A stretch of DNA of 64,000 bases. Origin: Toxonevra muliebris. Lineage: Eukaryota; Arthropoda; Insecta; Diptera; Pallopteridae. The notes under the pieces are model-generated. The model made no database searches. It saw nothing but the letters and a program-made list of their open reading frames with translations, and had not been told where the DNA came from. Made by a program: the position numbers and the translations under genes. Positions 12,121-21,985 of this stretch are shown in pieces (position 1 is the stretch's first letter; every line of letters begins with the position of its first letter). The stretch is from the NCBI GenBank assembly GCA_963691655.1, contig OY829327.1, positions 60,586,079-60,650,078 of the forward strand. Direction: 5' to 3'.

Positions 12121-12975
12121 AAAAATAATCAATGCCGGGAAACACCTATAAGACAAATTGGGCTATGGAAGCGATTAGTGAAGCTATTGAGCTTTTTACA
12201 AGACAAAGATATTCAACCCTTCTTGAAAAAGATGTACCTCCAGGTGCTGTGTATGAATATACATAAAATAGTTGAAGCAACAAGGATATTTGTCTTAAGT
12301 GATTAAAACATTTTGCTAGCTGGTCTTGCAACTGCTGCAAATCCATTACACGTGTTATTAGATAACTACACAAGGTCGCTTCTATAGAAAAAGTAGTTTC
12401 TCTTTTCAGGGTAATTCTTTCATTTCTACGGATAAGGATTTCTATGCGGAACGAGAAATTGGATCTTTTGAGTCACCATCCGCAGGTGAAATTCCACCGC
12501 AGGAAGGCAAAGTTCTTTCTATAAGCATAGGAAGCCTGTAACTTTGATTTTCCTACTACCAGCACTGGAATTCCAAATGAACCCGATGTAAAAGAAAAAA
12601 CAACAAGTGGAGATTTGGCCAATATTTTAAGTACTTCTACTGCCAAAAGCATTTAAAATAAACATATGTAAATAGGCAAAAGAAGATCGAAAGAGGAAAA
12701 AAAATGCTCAAAAGAAAAGTGTGAAGAAACTGAAAGTGAACAGTAGCCGGACGCTTCATCAAAAAGGAATAGAACAGGTGACTTTCATAGAGCTTCACGA
12801 TGACACCGACGATAACATTGAAGAATTCAAAAAGTGCCTTATTTGTTTCGCTGTTGCGAAAAACAATGAGCTGTGGTATCACAGCGAGCATATGGAACCA
12901 GAACACAAGCTGAATACTCTGAAATTGAAAATCAAAGCGAATATGTGTGCGATTTTTGTAGTTGTGAAAATTCAA
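12121..12975 (+). pseudogene. pogo-like transposase remnant without DDE core
   Basis: Around 12147-12250 the frame reads YKTNWAMEAISEAIELFTRQ then LLEKDVPPGAVYEY, resembling the N-terminal psq-type helix-turn-helix of insect pogo-like transposases. Near 12830-12965 appear the spaced residues of a terminal cysteine-rich domain (KCLICFAVAKNNELWYHS, then EYVCDFC), found at the C-terminus of some pogo-family proteins. The catalytic middle is missing and several frame changes are needed. The assignment is from motif memory and strengthened by the flanking TIRs. Confidence 0.5.
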
Positions 12976-13444
12976 TAATTAAGTGTTTTTATTTTTAATT
13001 ATTTTTAATTTGAATTTGAACTCAGTTTGTAGTTGTTTTGCTTTTATATTATTTTCTTTTAACGTTAATTACTACGGTTAGGATTACCCCAGGCCTGGTT
13101 CTTATTACCCCGTACCTGGGGTAATAAGAGAAATGCGACATAATTTTGTCGAGCAATGTGCATGAGGGGCTAAATATCAATATTCCGTAACTGAATTCAC
13201 GAGCAAACTATATAATAAACGATTCATAAATAGTTTTAATTCAATATAACATATTAATTACACACACACACGCGCGCCTATGGCAGAAAGAACAATGTGT
13301 AGCGTCGCCATTTTAAAGTTTATGACAGTTATACATTTCATATACAGATGGCGCAAATGTCCAAGGAATTACATGAAGATGTCGCACACAAAAAGAGTTC
13401 TACAATTGTCATCGATATTACCGGTACACAGTTGCAATTTTTGT

Positions 13445-13697
13445 TCTAGCATTAATCCCAAAAAAAAAAATTGGTTATGTATTAACGAACACAAGGCAGA
13501 AGTGAAACTTCTAGTGAACTAAACGAAACACAAGCAAATGAAATTAAAAAAACACAAGCTAATGAAGTAAAAGATTTAGCAATTGAAAAATTTAATTTGC
13601 TTGTTATTTGCTTGTGTTTCGTTTAGTTCACAAGAAGTTTTACTTCTGCGTTGTGTTCGTTAATACACAATTTAGTTTTTTTGTATACAGCATTAAA
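13445..13697. repeat. Near-perfect palindrome nested in pogo-like element
   Basis: Two arms of about 105 bp (13445-13550 and 13595-13697) are inverted copies sharing GTATTAACGAACACAA, GCAGAAGT, AAACTTCT, GTGAACTAAACGAAACACAA. The loop is about 45 bp. It lies in the 3' part of the pogo-like element and could be a nested foldback MITE or an inverted duplication. Confidence 0.75.
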
Positions 13698-13807
13698 GTT
13701 AAATAAATAAATTCTTCATTTAATATACAAAAGGTTATCAAAATGTTTCTTTTAACCATATTTTTCAAATCTCGCTTAAGTGGTGCCAATTCCCCATCTT
13801 CCCCCAT

Positions 13808-16800
13808 ACATTAATTAAAGCGCCTATATATTTTCTTTCAAATGTCTTATAAAAATTGAAAATCAATTAAACACTTTTGAAGTTATAGGCGAATATAGGT
13901 TTGAATTAAATCTCGTAGTAAATTAAATCAGCTTTCAAATGAGTACCCGATCATAAAAATCAGTGAATTTTTAACAGTTTTATGATTCATCCACATAAGT
14001 AATATAGCATGTTATACATAAAAATACTTAGTTTGAAAATTCCGTTGGTTTCTTCCGAAAATATTCTAAAAACTATCCCTTTATTCCATTTTTCAGGCAC
14101 GATTAGTAAAAAAAAAAGAACCCGGCTTAATATATATGAGCCTTTACGTGCTCATTTGCGTGGTGTAAAACATTTTTTTTATAATTCGGGTTTTCACCAA
14201 GCAATAACTTTAATCTCATTCCGTTTTGTGTAAAAGTTTTGTAAGTCTAGGTTCAACTGTTTGCCGGTAGATGGCTGGAGAATGTTGAATGCTAGAACGG
14301 AATGGCGATAGTGTTATGTGCAAAAGTGGTGTAAGTCACTATCAAGAAGGTGGTAAAATATGATAGCGGGAACAAAAACAACGCATTTAACCGACAGTGA
14401 AAGGCTGTGAACTAGCTGCGAATTAAATGGTTGCGTTTTGAAAATGACAATCCTGACACCATATTTTATTACGAAAAACTTAGTGAATTTTAAGAATTTT
14501 CAGAGCTTAAACTAAAAAAACAACTCGAATCCTCACAAAATTTTTATGAAATACAGAAACTCCGTTTGTTGACGTCACTAAGAGCGGTAACAGTAGCAAA
14601 GAAGAGTAACATGATGGACTGACTCCACCCGACGATTCCTCATTCCACCGCCACGATTCCTCATCAGTGATCTTTGTGATGGTTCTTACGGCCGTATGAT
14701 TTGCCTGCCCATTATACATTGTTGCGACTTAGTCTTTTGACAAAAAAATGACATTTTATTAAGCCCGTTAACAAACTTTGATTTGACAATTACTTTATTT
14801 TTTACAACACTTCTACTAAACAAATGTATCGCCCAAAATCGAATTTTATGACTTACATCAGTTTTGCACGCAACGGCTCATATGTATAAGTATCTCGTTT
14901 CCCATTTTTTCGCTAAAAATAAAACCTTTAAAATCGGACCACCTCGTAATCCGACCGTTTTTGCTCGGTCCCGAGCGGTTCCGTAATTAGCAAGTTTGAC
15001 TGTACAAAAAAGGGTGTCTATCCTGTGCCCTGGAGGAAAAATGTAATTCCCGGAATTATATAAAATAAAAATGGGAACCCTAGCATCGATATAGATCCGT
15101 CATCATTTGTGAAGAATGTAGTTCATTTTGGCTAAGTTAGCATATCAGGAAATTAGAAAATAGTAACAGACGAATTGTAATGAGAATTTGGTAAGTATCC
15201 TCGTACGAAATTTCAAGATTATATCGTGGATGAGGCCCAAAAAAACAAGTTTTGATCAACTAACGTTATATGGGAGGTGACACGATCCATGGATTAATTC
15301 CGCCTACTTTACGGTAAACGATTAGCGCTTACGACCTGCATTCCCCCACCAAATTCGGTAGTGGTTGTTAATATATAGTAAACAAAAAGGGCTACGAAAT
15401 AGTGTTCATTACGCAACAAAAATATGTGCACTTATGCGAAAAAATTGCTTAAAACCTTTTTTCCAATATAAAATGCTCATATTCTCAATCATTTTAGGAA
15501 AAAATCAGTTTCACCAAACTAATTTCAGCTATAGTTTTTAAGTAAATTTTAGATCCAGGTTTGTTTATCAGTCTTAATTAAAAGTAATTTTTTTGCCAAA
15601 GTGACAAAATGACTAAGTCTCAACAGTGCATAAAGATGAGGCAAATTATACTGCCGTTGCGGAACCCGTCACGATTCCTCATCAGTGATATTTGTGATGG
15701 TTCTTGCTGGCATTTCAACATTCTACATAAGTGTCTAATATTTGAAAATGTTACCGAGAATTACAAGGTTTTTTATTCTTTTCAACTATTTTCATTTCAC
15801 GGAACAGAAATGATGAAACCCCATTTTACATCCCAATATCTGTGGTAAAAGTGGAAAACAGCCTAACTCGGCTTAAGACCGAAAATATTTTATCATATAT
15901 TTTTGATTATAAATTATATATCATATCAAGAATGGTCTTTGATTTGAGCTAAAGTTTCTTTAATATTTCTATTGAAACCTATTAAACTCGGCTGACAAGA
16001 AAATAAACTTAAGCTGTTATTCCTTTTTATTACAGATATATTGGCAAAGATGCTTAAAACCTGAGCAACAAAGAATTTTTTCCAAATCGATTTTTCAAGA
16101 AATAGTGACGAATAGGACAAAAAAAAACTGTAGGCGCCATTGTGTTCAGCGTGGCCGAATTATATAGAAAAGTATATTCGAGTTCTTGCATTCTTTTTTT
16201 TTTCAATTTTCTCAAAATGGTTTCATCAAATTTTTTGTACATTTCTCTTGCTGCCTCAAAATTTGCACAATTTTTATAATTTTTTTAAGTCTTATGTTCT
16301 TTTCAGCTTATTTCTAATTTTAATTTTAATAATATTAATGTGTGAAAATATTATTTGGGCAATTCACAATGTGTCTTATTTGGTCTCGTATCCTCTCACT
16401 TGTCGTAAACTCTCTCATTTGTCATACAAAATTATACGACTTTACAACTATACGACAGATTGTAAACAACCTAATTCTTTCCGCATTCGCTTCCTTCCGT
16501 TACTACAATTTACAATTTTTGTTGAAATACTCACGGAAAAAAATATGCTGTAAAAATCCATTGGATTTGCGATAATAATTACAGTTTTACCCTGTCTAGC
16601 ACGGATAGTAGGCGAAAAACTGTAAAAATTGATTGTGATCAAATAATAATTTTCTTGAGTTTAATTTATAATATCCAGAATGAATCAATAAAATTTACGA
16701 ATGAATAAGCATATTTACTTCACAATATAGTTAATATTATTGGAGTTTCAAATTAATTTTTACAGTGTGATTTTGTAAATTATCAAATTGGAAATTACAG

Positions 16801-16989
16801 TAGATTTAATTTTTCATTTAAGATAATTATTAGTGGGTTGACAAGTTTTCCTTTAAAGAAATATATAAAAAATACAACGTTTATCAATCAGTGGTAGCTT
16901 TAGTCCTCAACTACAATATAGCGACCAGCCTTCGCTGTTCGCCCATACATTGCAGAGTACAGTAATTATTTTCCTTTGATGTTCACATA
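13808..16989. other. Long AT-rich intergenic stretch
   Basis: No gene is supportable. Contents noted: a direct repeat pair (separate entry) and AT-rich filler. I could not locate a gypsy LTR in the part next to 16990. Confidence 0.45.
14649..15705 (+). repeat. Two direct copies of a ~35-bp unit
   Basis: CACGATTCCTCATCAGTGAT followed by (C/A)TTTGTGATGGTTCTT occurs at about 14651-14686 and again at about 15669-15704 in the same orientation. The surrounding sequence does not match, so these look like two fragments of one dispersed repeat. The coordinates span both copies. Confidence 0.6.
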
Positions 16990-17001
16990 CAGAGCGGTAG
17001 A

Positions 17002-17878
17002 CTATCGTCTCTCATACCTGTGGAACGTCCGCTCGCCACTGATCCACAAACGTATGGTATGGTATGTTCCCAGTGGAACGTTGTGGTCGTCATGCGATGC
17101 AACTTCGTAGGATGATGAACCAATTTTGCGTACTATAACGTAAGGCCCATCTCTCTTCGGCATGAACTTTGAAGTAAGACCTCTGTTGGCTTGGCTGAGT
17201 CCATGCGTTGTTACTAGCACTTCGGTGTCGATATCGAAGTCATCTTGAGGACGCCTTTGTTGATCAACATAAGTTTTATGTCGGTCTTGATAGCGCTGTT
17301 CTGTCTCCTTTGCCATCTTAAAATCGTTAGTGAATTTTTCAAGATACGGTGATATTTGTGGGATGAAACGTTCACTCTCCACTATAGCTTTGACGTCATG
17401 CTGTACGTCGTCCAGGGTACGCAACTCTCTTCCAAAAGTGAGGTATGCTGCGGTGAAACCAGTGTTTTGACATTTCGCTATATTCATAGCAAACCGAATA
17501 GCAGATATGTTACAGTCTCATGTTGTATGCTTTTAAGTCTCTGTTCTTGCGCTCGACAGGATTAGCTTCGAGGTGGTAAACGGGAGTAAACTGTTGTTCT
17601 ATTCCCATGCAATACGAAAACTTTTGCATGGTGGCCAACACGAACTGAACACCATTATCAGACTTTAGCCTGTGGGGTATGCCATAGCGAAGAAACACTT
17701 CCTCTATAAAAGTTTTCGCACAAACTTCAGCTGTAGCTTCTTTCAGTTTGGGGTAAAGGTCCAAATAAATCGACAGCCACGACCTTAAATCTTGGGATTC
17801 TAACGATTCTATAATATTTTGTAGATACTCATCTTTTAATTTTTCATCTCTTATCTCTTTGGAATTTTTAAGTGGCAT
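17002..17878 (-). pseudogene. gypsy integrase fragment
   Basis: The two stretches 17878-17510 and 17487-17002 give an integrase without its N-terminal half. RYGIPHRLKSDNGVQF carries the second catalytic Asp and NPVERKNRDLK the catalytic Glu of the DDE triad. The sequence goes straight from ESQD into KLKEATAEV, so the block with the first catalytic Asp is deleted. The second stretch is the C-terminal region with GPYVIVRKIGSSSYEV, the chromo-like/SH3-like tail. A frame change lies between them near 17500. Confidence 0.85.
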
Positions 17879-17966
17879 GTCAATATGAAATGCACAAATA
17901 CAATTTGCTGTTGTATGATGTCCCGATTCTGCACATGGTGGGCGTGTATTTGACTTTAAAATTGTA

Positions 17967-19079
17967 TTATTGAATTTGAAGCGCCCATCTTGCTAGACGA
18001 CCCGATGGGGGCTTCATCGTTAGCAACCACTTCAACGGCTGATGATCAGTCATCAACGTTATTTCTGCGCCTTCAATATAACCTCTAAATTTGGAGCATG
18101 CCCATAATATAGCAAGAGCCTCGCGATCCGTTGTTGAATAATTCTTCTCTGCAATGGACAACAGACGGCTTGCATACTCAATTGGACGCTCATATTTTTC
18201 CTCCCCTGTAGTAAAGCTGCGCCTAATGCAAACACACTCGCATCTGTTTTTATTGTAAACGGCATATAGTCTTGTGCTTGTTTCAAAACCGGTGGCTTTG
18301 TGGCTCCTCCCATGTTCATTTTGCACTTTTTTCGTTAAATCTGTCAATGGCTTTGTAATTTCGGCATAATTTTCTATGAACCGTCTATACCACGAACAAG
18401 TCTGAATGAAGGATATTAGCTCTTTCACATTTCTGGGTTCATTGCGTTTCATAATAGTCATCGTTTTCTCTTAATCTAGACATATTTCATCGTGCGTGAG
18501 TATTTGGCCAAGATATCGTACGTGTTCGCAACAAAATCGACATTTTGAGTTATTAACACGCAATTTAAATTTACGCAATCTTTCGATATCGTGTCCAAGT
18601 CGTTGATATGCTCTACAAATGAAGAAGAAATAATTAAATCATCCAGATATGCTAGCAACTGCACTTTGGATAAAGCGGTTTTGAAGCGATCTATAAGACG
18701 CTGAAACGTCCCAGGTGCATTTCGTAAACCGAATGGCATTCTTTTAAAGCTGAATGTACCAAATGATGTAATGAAGCACGTTTTTTCGCGATCTTGCTCT
18801 GCTACCTTAATTTGATAATACCCACTTTGAAGGTCCAATGTCGTCATAAATTTCGTACTTTTCACACCATGCAAAAGGTCATCAATACGCGGTAATAGGT
18901 CTGAGTAATTGCGGATTCCGCCGTCCTTCTTTGGCACCATCATCACTGGAGATCCCCATAGGGACTCGCACTCTTCAATAATGTCGCTTTCGATCATTTT
19001 ATCAATTTCGTTTTTCATCTCACGTGCTTTAGCAAACGAGAGCCTATAAGGCGGTGAGATGATCACCCGTATCGATTCT
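17967..19079 (-). pseudogene. gypsy reverse transcriptase and RNase H
   Basis: From 19079 leftward: [20 protein letters not shown] opens the [14 protein letters not shown] contains the first catalytic Asp; [20 protein letters not shown] is motif C/4; [12 protein letters not shown] is the YLDD active site. After a stop and frame change near 18470, RNase H follows with KTDASVFALGAALLQG (catalytic Asp), YASRLLSIAEKNYSTTDREA (Glu) and LMTDHQPLKWLL (Asp); part of this is in a second frame around 18200. All main catalytic motifs survive, but at least two frameshifts break it. Confidence 0.9.
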
Positions 19080-19378
19080 ATTGATTTTAATGTAATAAAA
19101 GGTTCATTAATTCCATCTAATAAATATAAAAGTCGTAAAGAAGGGAATGCAATAAATAATAGAATAATTGCAGGTAGAATTGTTCAAATTACTTCAATAG
19201 TTTGTCCATGTGATAAATTTCGATTTGTATAAGTATTAAAAAATAATATAAATATTAAATTACCTACTAAAATAGTAATTATTACTAAAATTAATAAAGT
19301 ACGATCATGAAAAAAAGTTAATTGTTCTATAAGAGAAGAAGCTCTATCTTGAAGACCTAAAGAAGCTCATGTTGACAT
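19080..19378 (-). pseudogene. COX2: COX2 5' fragment (mitochondrial origin)
   Basis: Starts with ATG at 19378-19376 and reads [54 protein letters not shown] and [18 protein letters not shown] with TGA as Trp. This is the N-terminal hairpin of two membrane helices of cytochrome oxidase subunit 2, about 99 of roughly 228 residues. There are no frameshifts. Several positions (for example ILVGN and NRNLSHGQT) differ from the higher-fly COX2 consensus as I remember it, so the donor lineage or age deserves a check. A short TA repeat lies between it and the tRNA. Confidence 0.92.
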
Positions 19379-19403
19379 TAATTAGAAATATATATATATA
19401 TAT

Positions 19404-19469
19404 TTCTAATAAAAGTTAAATACTTTATATATGGAGCTTAAATCCATTGCACTAATCTGCCATATTAGA
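19404..19469 (-). tRNA. trnL2: Mitochondrial-type tRNA-Leu(UUR) copy
   Basis: Sixty-six bases with a 7-bp acceptor stem (TCTAATA pairing with TATTAGA) and discriminator A. The anticodon loop TTTAAGC shows anticodon TAA, bounded by TGGA and TCCA stem strands. Its position between COX1 and COX2 is the ancestral insect arrangement. As a nuclear copy it is presumably not expressed. Confidence 0.93.
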
Positions 19470-19577
19470 AGTTAGTTAATAATGGAAGTTCTGAATAACT
19501 ATGTTCAGTTGGAGGGGTATTTTGAAATCATTCAATAGATGAGTTAAGTTGTATTGGATAAATTGTTTGTCGTTGTT
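19465..19577 (-). pseudogene. COX1: COX1 3' fragment (mitochondrial origin)
   Basis: Read with the mitochondrial code, the fragment gives QRQTIYPIQLNSSIE, then WFQNTPPTEHSYSELPLLTN and TAA, the conserved C-terminus of insect cytochrome c oxidase subunit 1. About 37 codons are present. The stop overlaps the start of the tRNA gene, as in real insect mtDNA. In nuclear code it is not translatable past the TGA at 19528-19530. Confidence 0.92.
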
Positions 19578-20336
19578 GTTTTGTCTCGCTTATATCTCCG
19601 AAAACCTCTGAATGCTTTTGTAACACATTTTCAAGTTGTAGTTTTTGATCATCATTTAAAAGGACTGCGTCTGAATCTTTCAATATGTTATAGTCGATCG
19701 AGTACAGCTGTGTAAAAATGGTATCGTTGTAAGTAGAATCGTATGTTACTTCATTAAAAAGGCTCGCATTCCAGTTTTTGTCAGGAGTCACTGCGTCCAC
19801 TAGCAAAGCATCTTTGAATATACCCTGGATTGTATGTGGTGAATAATCGCTAGCATATGGAATATCGGGACCATATGATCCAAATTCGGTCATGTAAACT
19901 TTCAGACGATCTGATTTATGTGCTGGTTCCTCTGTAGGTTTTCGTTTCGGGTAAACCTTTGTAGTCTTAATTGTCTCAACCAAGTTTAATTTAAGCGGTA
20001 GCAGCTGCGCAAAGTCGAATTGCTGCGTCGGATTGTTTTCGAAATACCAGTAACGCTGACCCATGTTCATTACGATGCCCACTTGTTCCATAACATCAGC
20101 ACCGACCAATGTACGATTTCCACTTGCATTGGTAAATTGTATATTGAGGCAACGGCCACCAATAATAATTTTTCAAATTGTAGATAAACATTGTTGGACA
20201 GAGGCACTTCCATCTGCCAAAGTGATTTCACATTTTTGTACTTACATCCTTTGAAGTCCATTATACGCTTTAAATTAGCGCTAGCAACACTTTTACCGGC
20301 TACCGAATCGAGTAATCGAGAGGAACTCATTACCAT
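19578..20336 (-). pseudogene. gypsy protease end and protease-RT linker
   Basis: The stretch 20336-20110 and then 20109-19578 encodes the end of a retropepsin-type protease (LVGADVMEQVGIVMNMGQRY resembles the LIGxDxL motif) followed by the linker that ends LENVLQKHSEVFGDISE, the usual text just ahead of a gypsy RT. There is a frame change near 20110-20150. The protease active-site DSG is not visible. At about 19578 the frame runs into mitochondrial COX1 sequence and terminates at a TGA (19528-19530) that is a tryptophan codon in mitochondria. Confidence 0.7.
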
Positions 20337-20694
20337 TCCTCCAATTATCCATAATTCTTGATGTCAAAATCGAATTGAAAGGTAACATTTTTATTTATAT
20401 TTATTTATTTATAATTTGTCAAAAAACGAATTTGAAAGTCTTTTTTAGTCGTCTGTCTACTTAAATTTGAAATTCAGAATTTCAACGAAAATCAGTTTCA
20501 TGTGTCCGCATTTTTATTTTAAAAATTAATCCATTTTCTTGTGTTTCTATTAGATAAAACTAAAATAATCGCTGAAAACTATTTTTATTTCATTCATTAT
20601 TATATTTTGCTAATGGTCCGTAACTAAGGATTTTGTGGCCGATAACTGAAAAAAAAAACATTCATTCTCAAGCAATACGCCAAAACCTTAAAAA
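20337..20694. other. Spacer between gypsy and BEL/Pao elements
   Basis: AT-rich; the gypsy gag and left LTR would be expected here but are not recognisable. Nothing else seen. Confidence 0.5.
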
Positions 20695-20699
20695 TAGCC
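20695..20699. repeat. Target-site duplication TAGCC (left)
   Basis: TAGCC directly before the 5' LTR equals TAGCC at 26276-26280 directly after the 3' LTR; 5-bp duplications are usual for BEL/Pao integrases. Confidence 0.95.
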
Positions 20700-20972
20700 T
20701 GTTCGCGCTACTACTATTTTTATATGTCTACACCTACTACGTAGCTGCATCACTGAGCGATTACTCGTTCCCTACTATGTATTGCAGTAAATTTATGCTC
20801 AGTTACTAACGACACTCGAAAAATTAACTTTGAAGCGAATATACGTGTACAGTCCACTTTAAATCACATTTTTTAAACCACGTTTTTTTGTAACCTCATT
20901 TTTTCTGAATTTCCCTTTGCTTAAATATAATTTCTAAAGAAAACCAAAATACGCTTTTCATTTTCACAAACA
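20700..20972 (+). repeat. BEL/Pao 5' LTR
   Basis: 273 bp, TG...CA ends. Aligns end to end with 26002-26275; differences are two C/T changes near 20729 and 20740, a T-run length change near 20883-20889, and two C/G changes near 20895 and 20920. Confidence 0.95.
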
Positions 20973-20974
20973 TT

Positions 20975-20990
20975 TGGTCCGTTCGAGCCT
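20975..20990 (+). promoter_or_regulatory. Candidate primer binding site
   Basis: TGGTCCGTTCGAGCCTGG begins two bases after the 5' LTR, where reverse transcription of LTR elements is primed. The leading TGG is complementary to the universal tRNA 3' CCA. I could not assign the tRNA. Confidence 0.6.
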
Positions 20991-21017
20991 GGATATAATT
21001 CATTAAAAAAAATAATA

Positions 21018-21985
21018 ATGGACGCGCTTATTCGACAAAGGTCTTCGATTAAGGCTCAAATTACGCGAATTGACAATTTCGTTCAGAAGCCCGAGTGCTC
21101 CGTCGCGGAAGTCAAAGTGCGACATTCGAAAATTGATGATATAATTAAAAATTATGACGTTGTCCAAAATTCCATAGAACAATCGGTGTCTAATGATAAA
21201 TTTGAACAAGAACAAAATGAGCGTGATGAATTCGAATCGAACAGCTATCGAGTTAAAGCAAAAATGTTCGAAATGCTCGAAGCTTAGAAAGTCTAGCAAA
21301 AAGTCAATCAACACTAAACACGCTTTTGGAAGGCTTTAACTCTGAAGCTAGCAAACGGGTAGAAACAGTTAATCGAATTTGTTCTAAGCCACAGCTACCA
21401 GAGCTGTGCGTTCCCGAGTTCAGTGGTAAAATAGAGGACTGGATTCGGTTTCGTGATTTGTTTAATGCCGTCGTCATAAAACGCACAGAACTCGCCGGTA
21501 TCGAAAAAATGGAATATCTGCAAACACGTGTAAAGGAGGAAGCTGCATCTGTCATTAAGCATCTCCCTCCAAGTGACGAAAATTTCGGTATCGCGTGGAA
21601 AACATTGTGCGAACGTTACGATAAAACGTTTCTTATTGTTTATGCGCATATGGAACAACTTTTTGAGCAAAATGCTTTAAAAACTGGTAGTGTTAATGAA
21701 ATACAGATTTTTTATCGTGTAACTAACGAAAACTATAACGCGCTAGTGGTTTTAAAGCAACCTGTGGAATCGTGGGCAAAGGTGCTGCTCTATCACCTAG
21801 TGAAAAAATTGGACAACAAAACGAGGCTCGCGTGGTCCCGAGAGACAAAGAGCGTGGAAGAACCGACGTTTGTACAGTTTTTATCATTCATAAGTGATCG
21901 TGTTCGTGAGTGCGAGATATTCGAAAAATCTTCTCCATCTCGGAACAACAGTACAAAAAGACAACATCTCGTGTTTTTACGGTAA
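21018..21985 (+). pseudogene. BEL/Pao gag, frameshifted
   Basis: Starts MDALIRQRSSIKAQITRI at 21018, followed by a coiled-coil-like region. A frame change near 21280 moves reading to the second stretch (SLESLAKSQSTLNTLLEGF). LPELCVPEFSGKIEDWIRFR is the conserved LPxFxGxxxxWxxFxDxF signature of the DUF1759 gag family of Pao elements. A second frame change near 21955-21985 leads into the nucleocapsid and pol. Gag would package the element RNA into virus-like particles; this copy cannot make it intact. Confidence 0.88.

Larger units (their letters stand above)
11706..13807 (+). mobile_element. pogo-like DNA transposon, internally deleted
   Basis: The left end reads GTAGGGGAGGACGGGATAAT and the right end, reversed, reads GTATGGGGGAAGATGGGGAA; the match continues to AATTxGxACCAC. 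The ends are about 30 bp long, imperfect, and flanked by TA, as in the Tc1/mariner superfamily. Inside are degraded N- and C-terminal parts of a pogo-like transposase but no DDE core. Extra GGGGTAAT-type motifs near 12075 and 13085-13125 repeat the terminal theme. The second pogo-like copy at 53652 has related G-rich ends. Confidence 0.65.
19080..19577 (-). other. Mitochondrial DNA segment (NUMT) inside gypsy pol
   Basis: On the minus strand this segment holds, in native insect mitochondrial order, the 3' end of COX1, tRNA-Leu(UUR), and the first 99 or so codons of COX2. TGA stands at tryptophan positions in both proteins and neither is broken when read with the invertebrate mitochondrial code. 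Junctions are near 19577 (toward linker) and 19080 (toward RT). The mtDNA replaces the last residues of the linker rather than simply interrupting it. Alternatives are a recent nuclear transfer, foreign mitochondrial DNA, or a chimeric assembly. Confidence 0.92.
16990..20336 (-). mobile_element. Ty3/gypsy retrotransposon relic with mtDNA insert
   Basis: On the minus strand, from 20336 down to 17002, protease-region, linker, reverse transcriptase, RNase H and integrase sequences follow in Ty3/gypsy order. No gag or env is recognised and no LTR pair was found. The integrase lacks its first catalytic region. Between the linker and the RT start, about 498 bp of mitochondrial DNA replaces the missing linker residues. 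The element is certainly dead. Confidence 0.85.

Noticed and set aside
12637..12975. 112-codon minus-strand open stretch
   Set aside because: Antisense shadow of the pogo-like C-terminal remnant.
16140..16553. 137-codon open stretch rich in Phe, Leu and Ile
   Set aside because: Typical chance opening in T-rich DNA; hydrophobicity follows from base composition.
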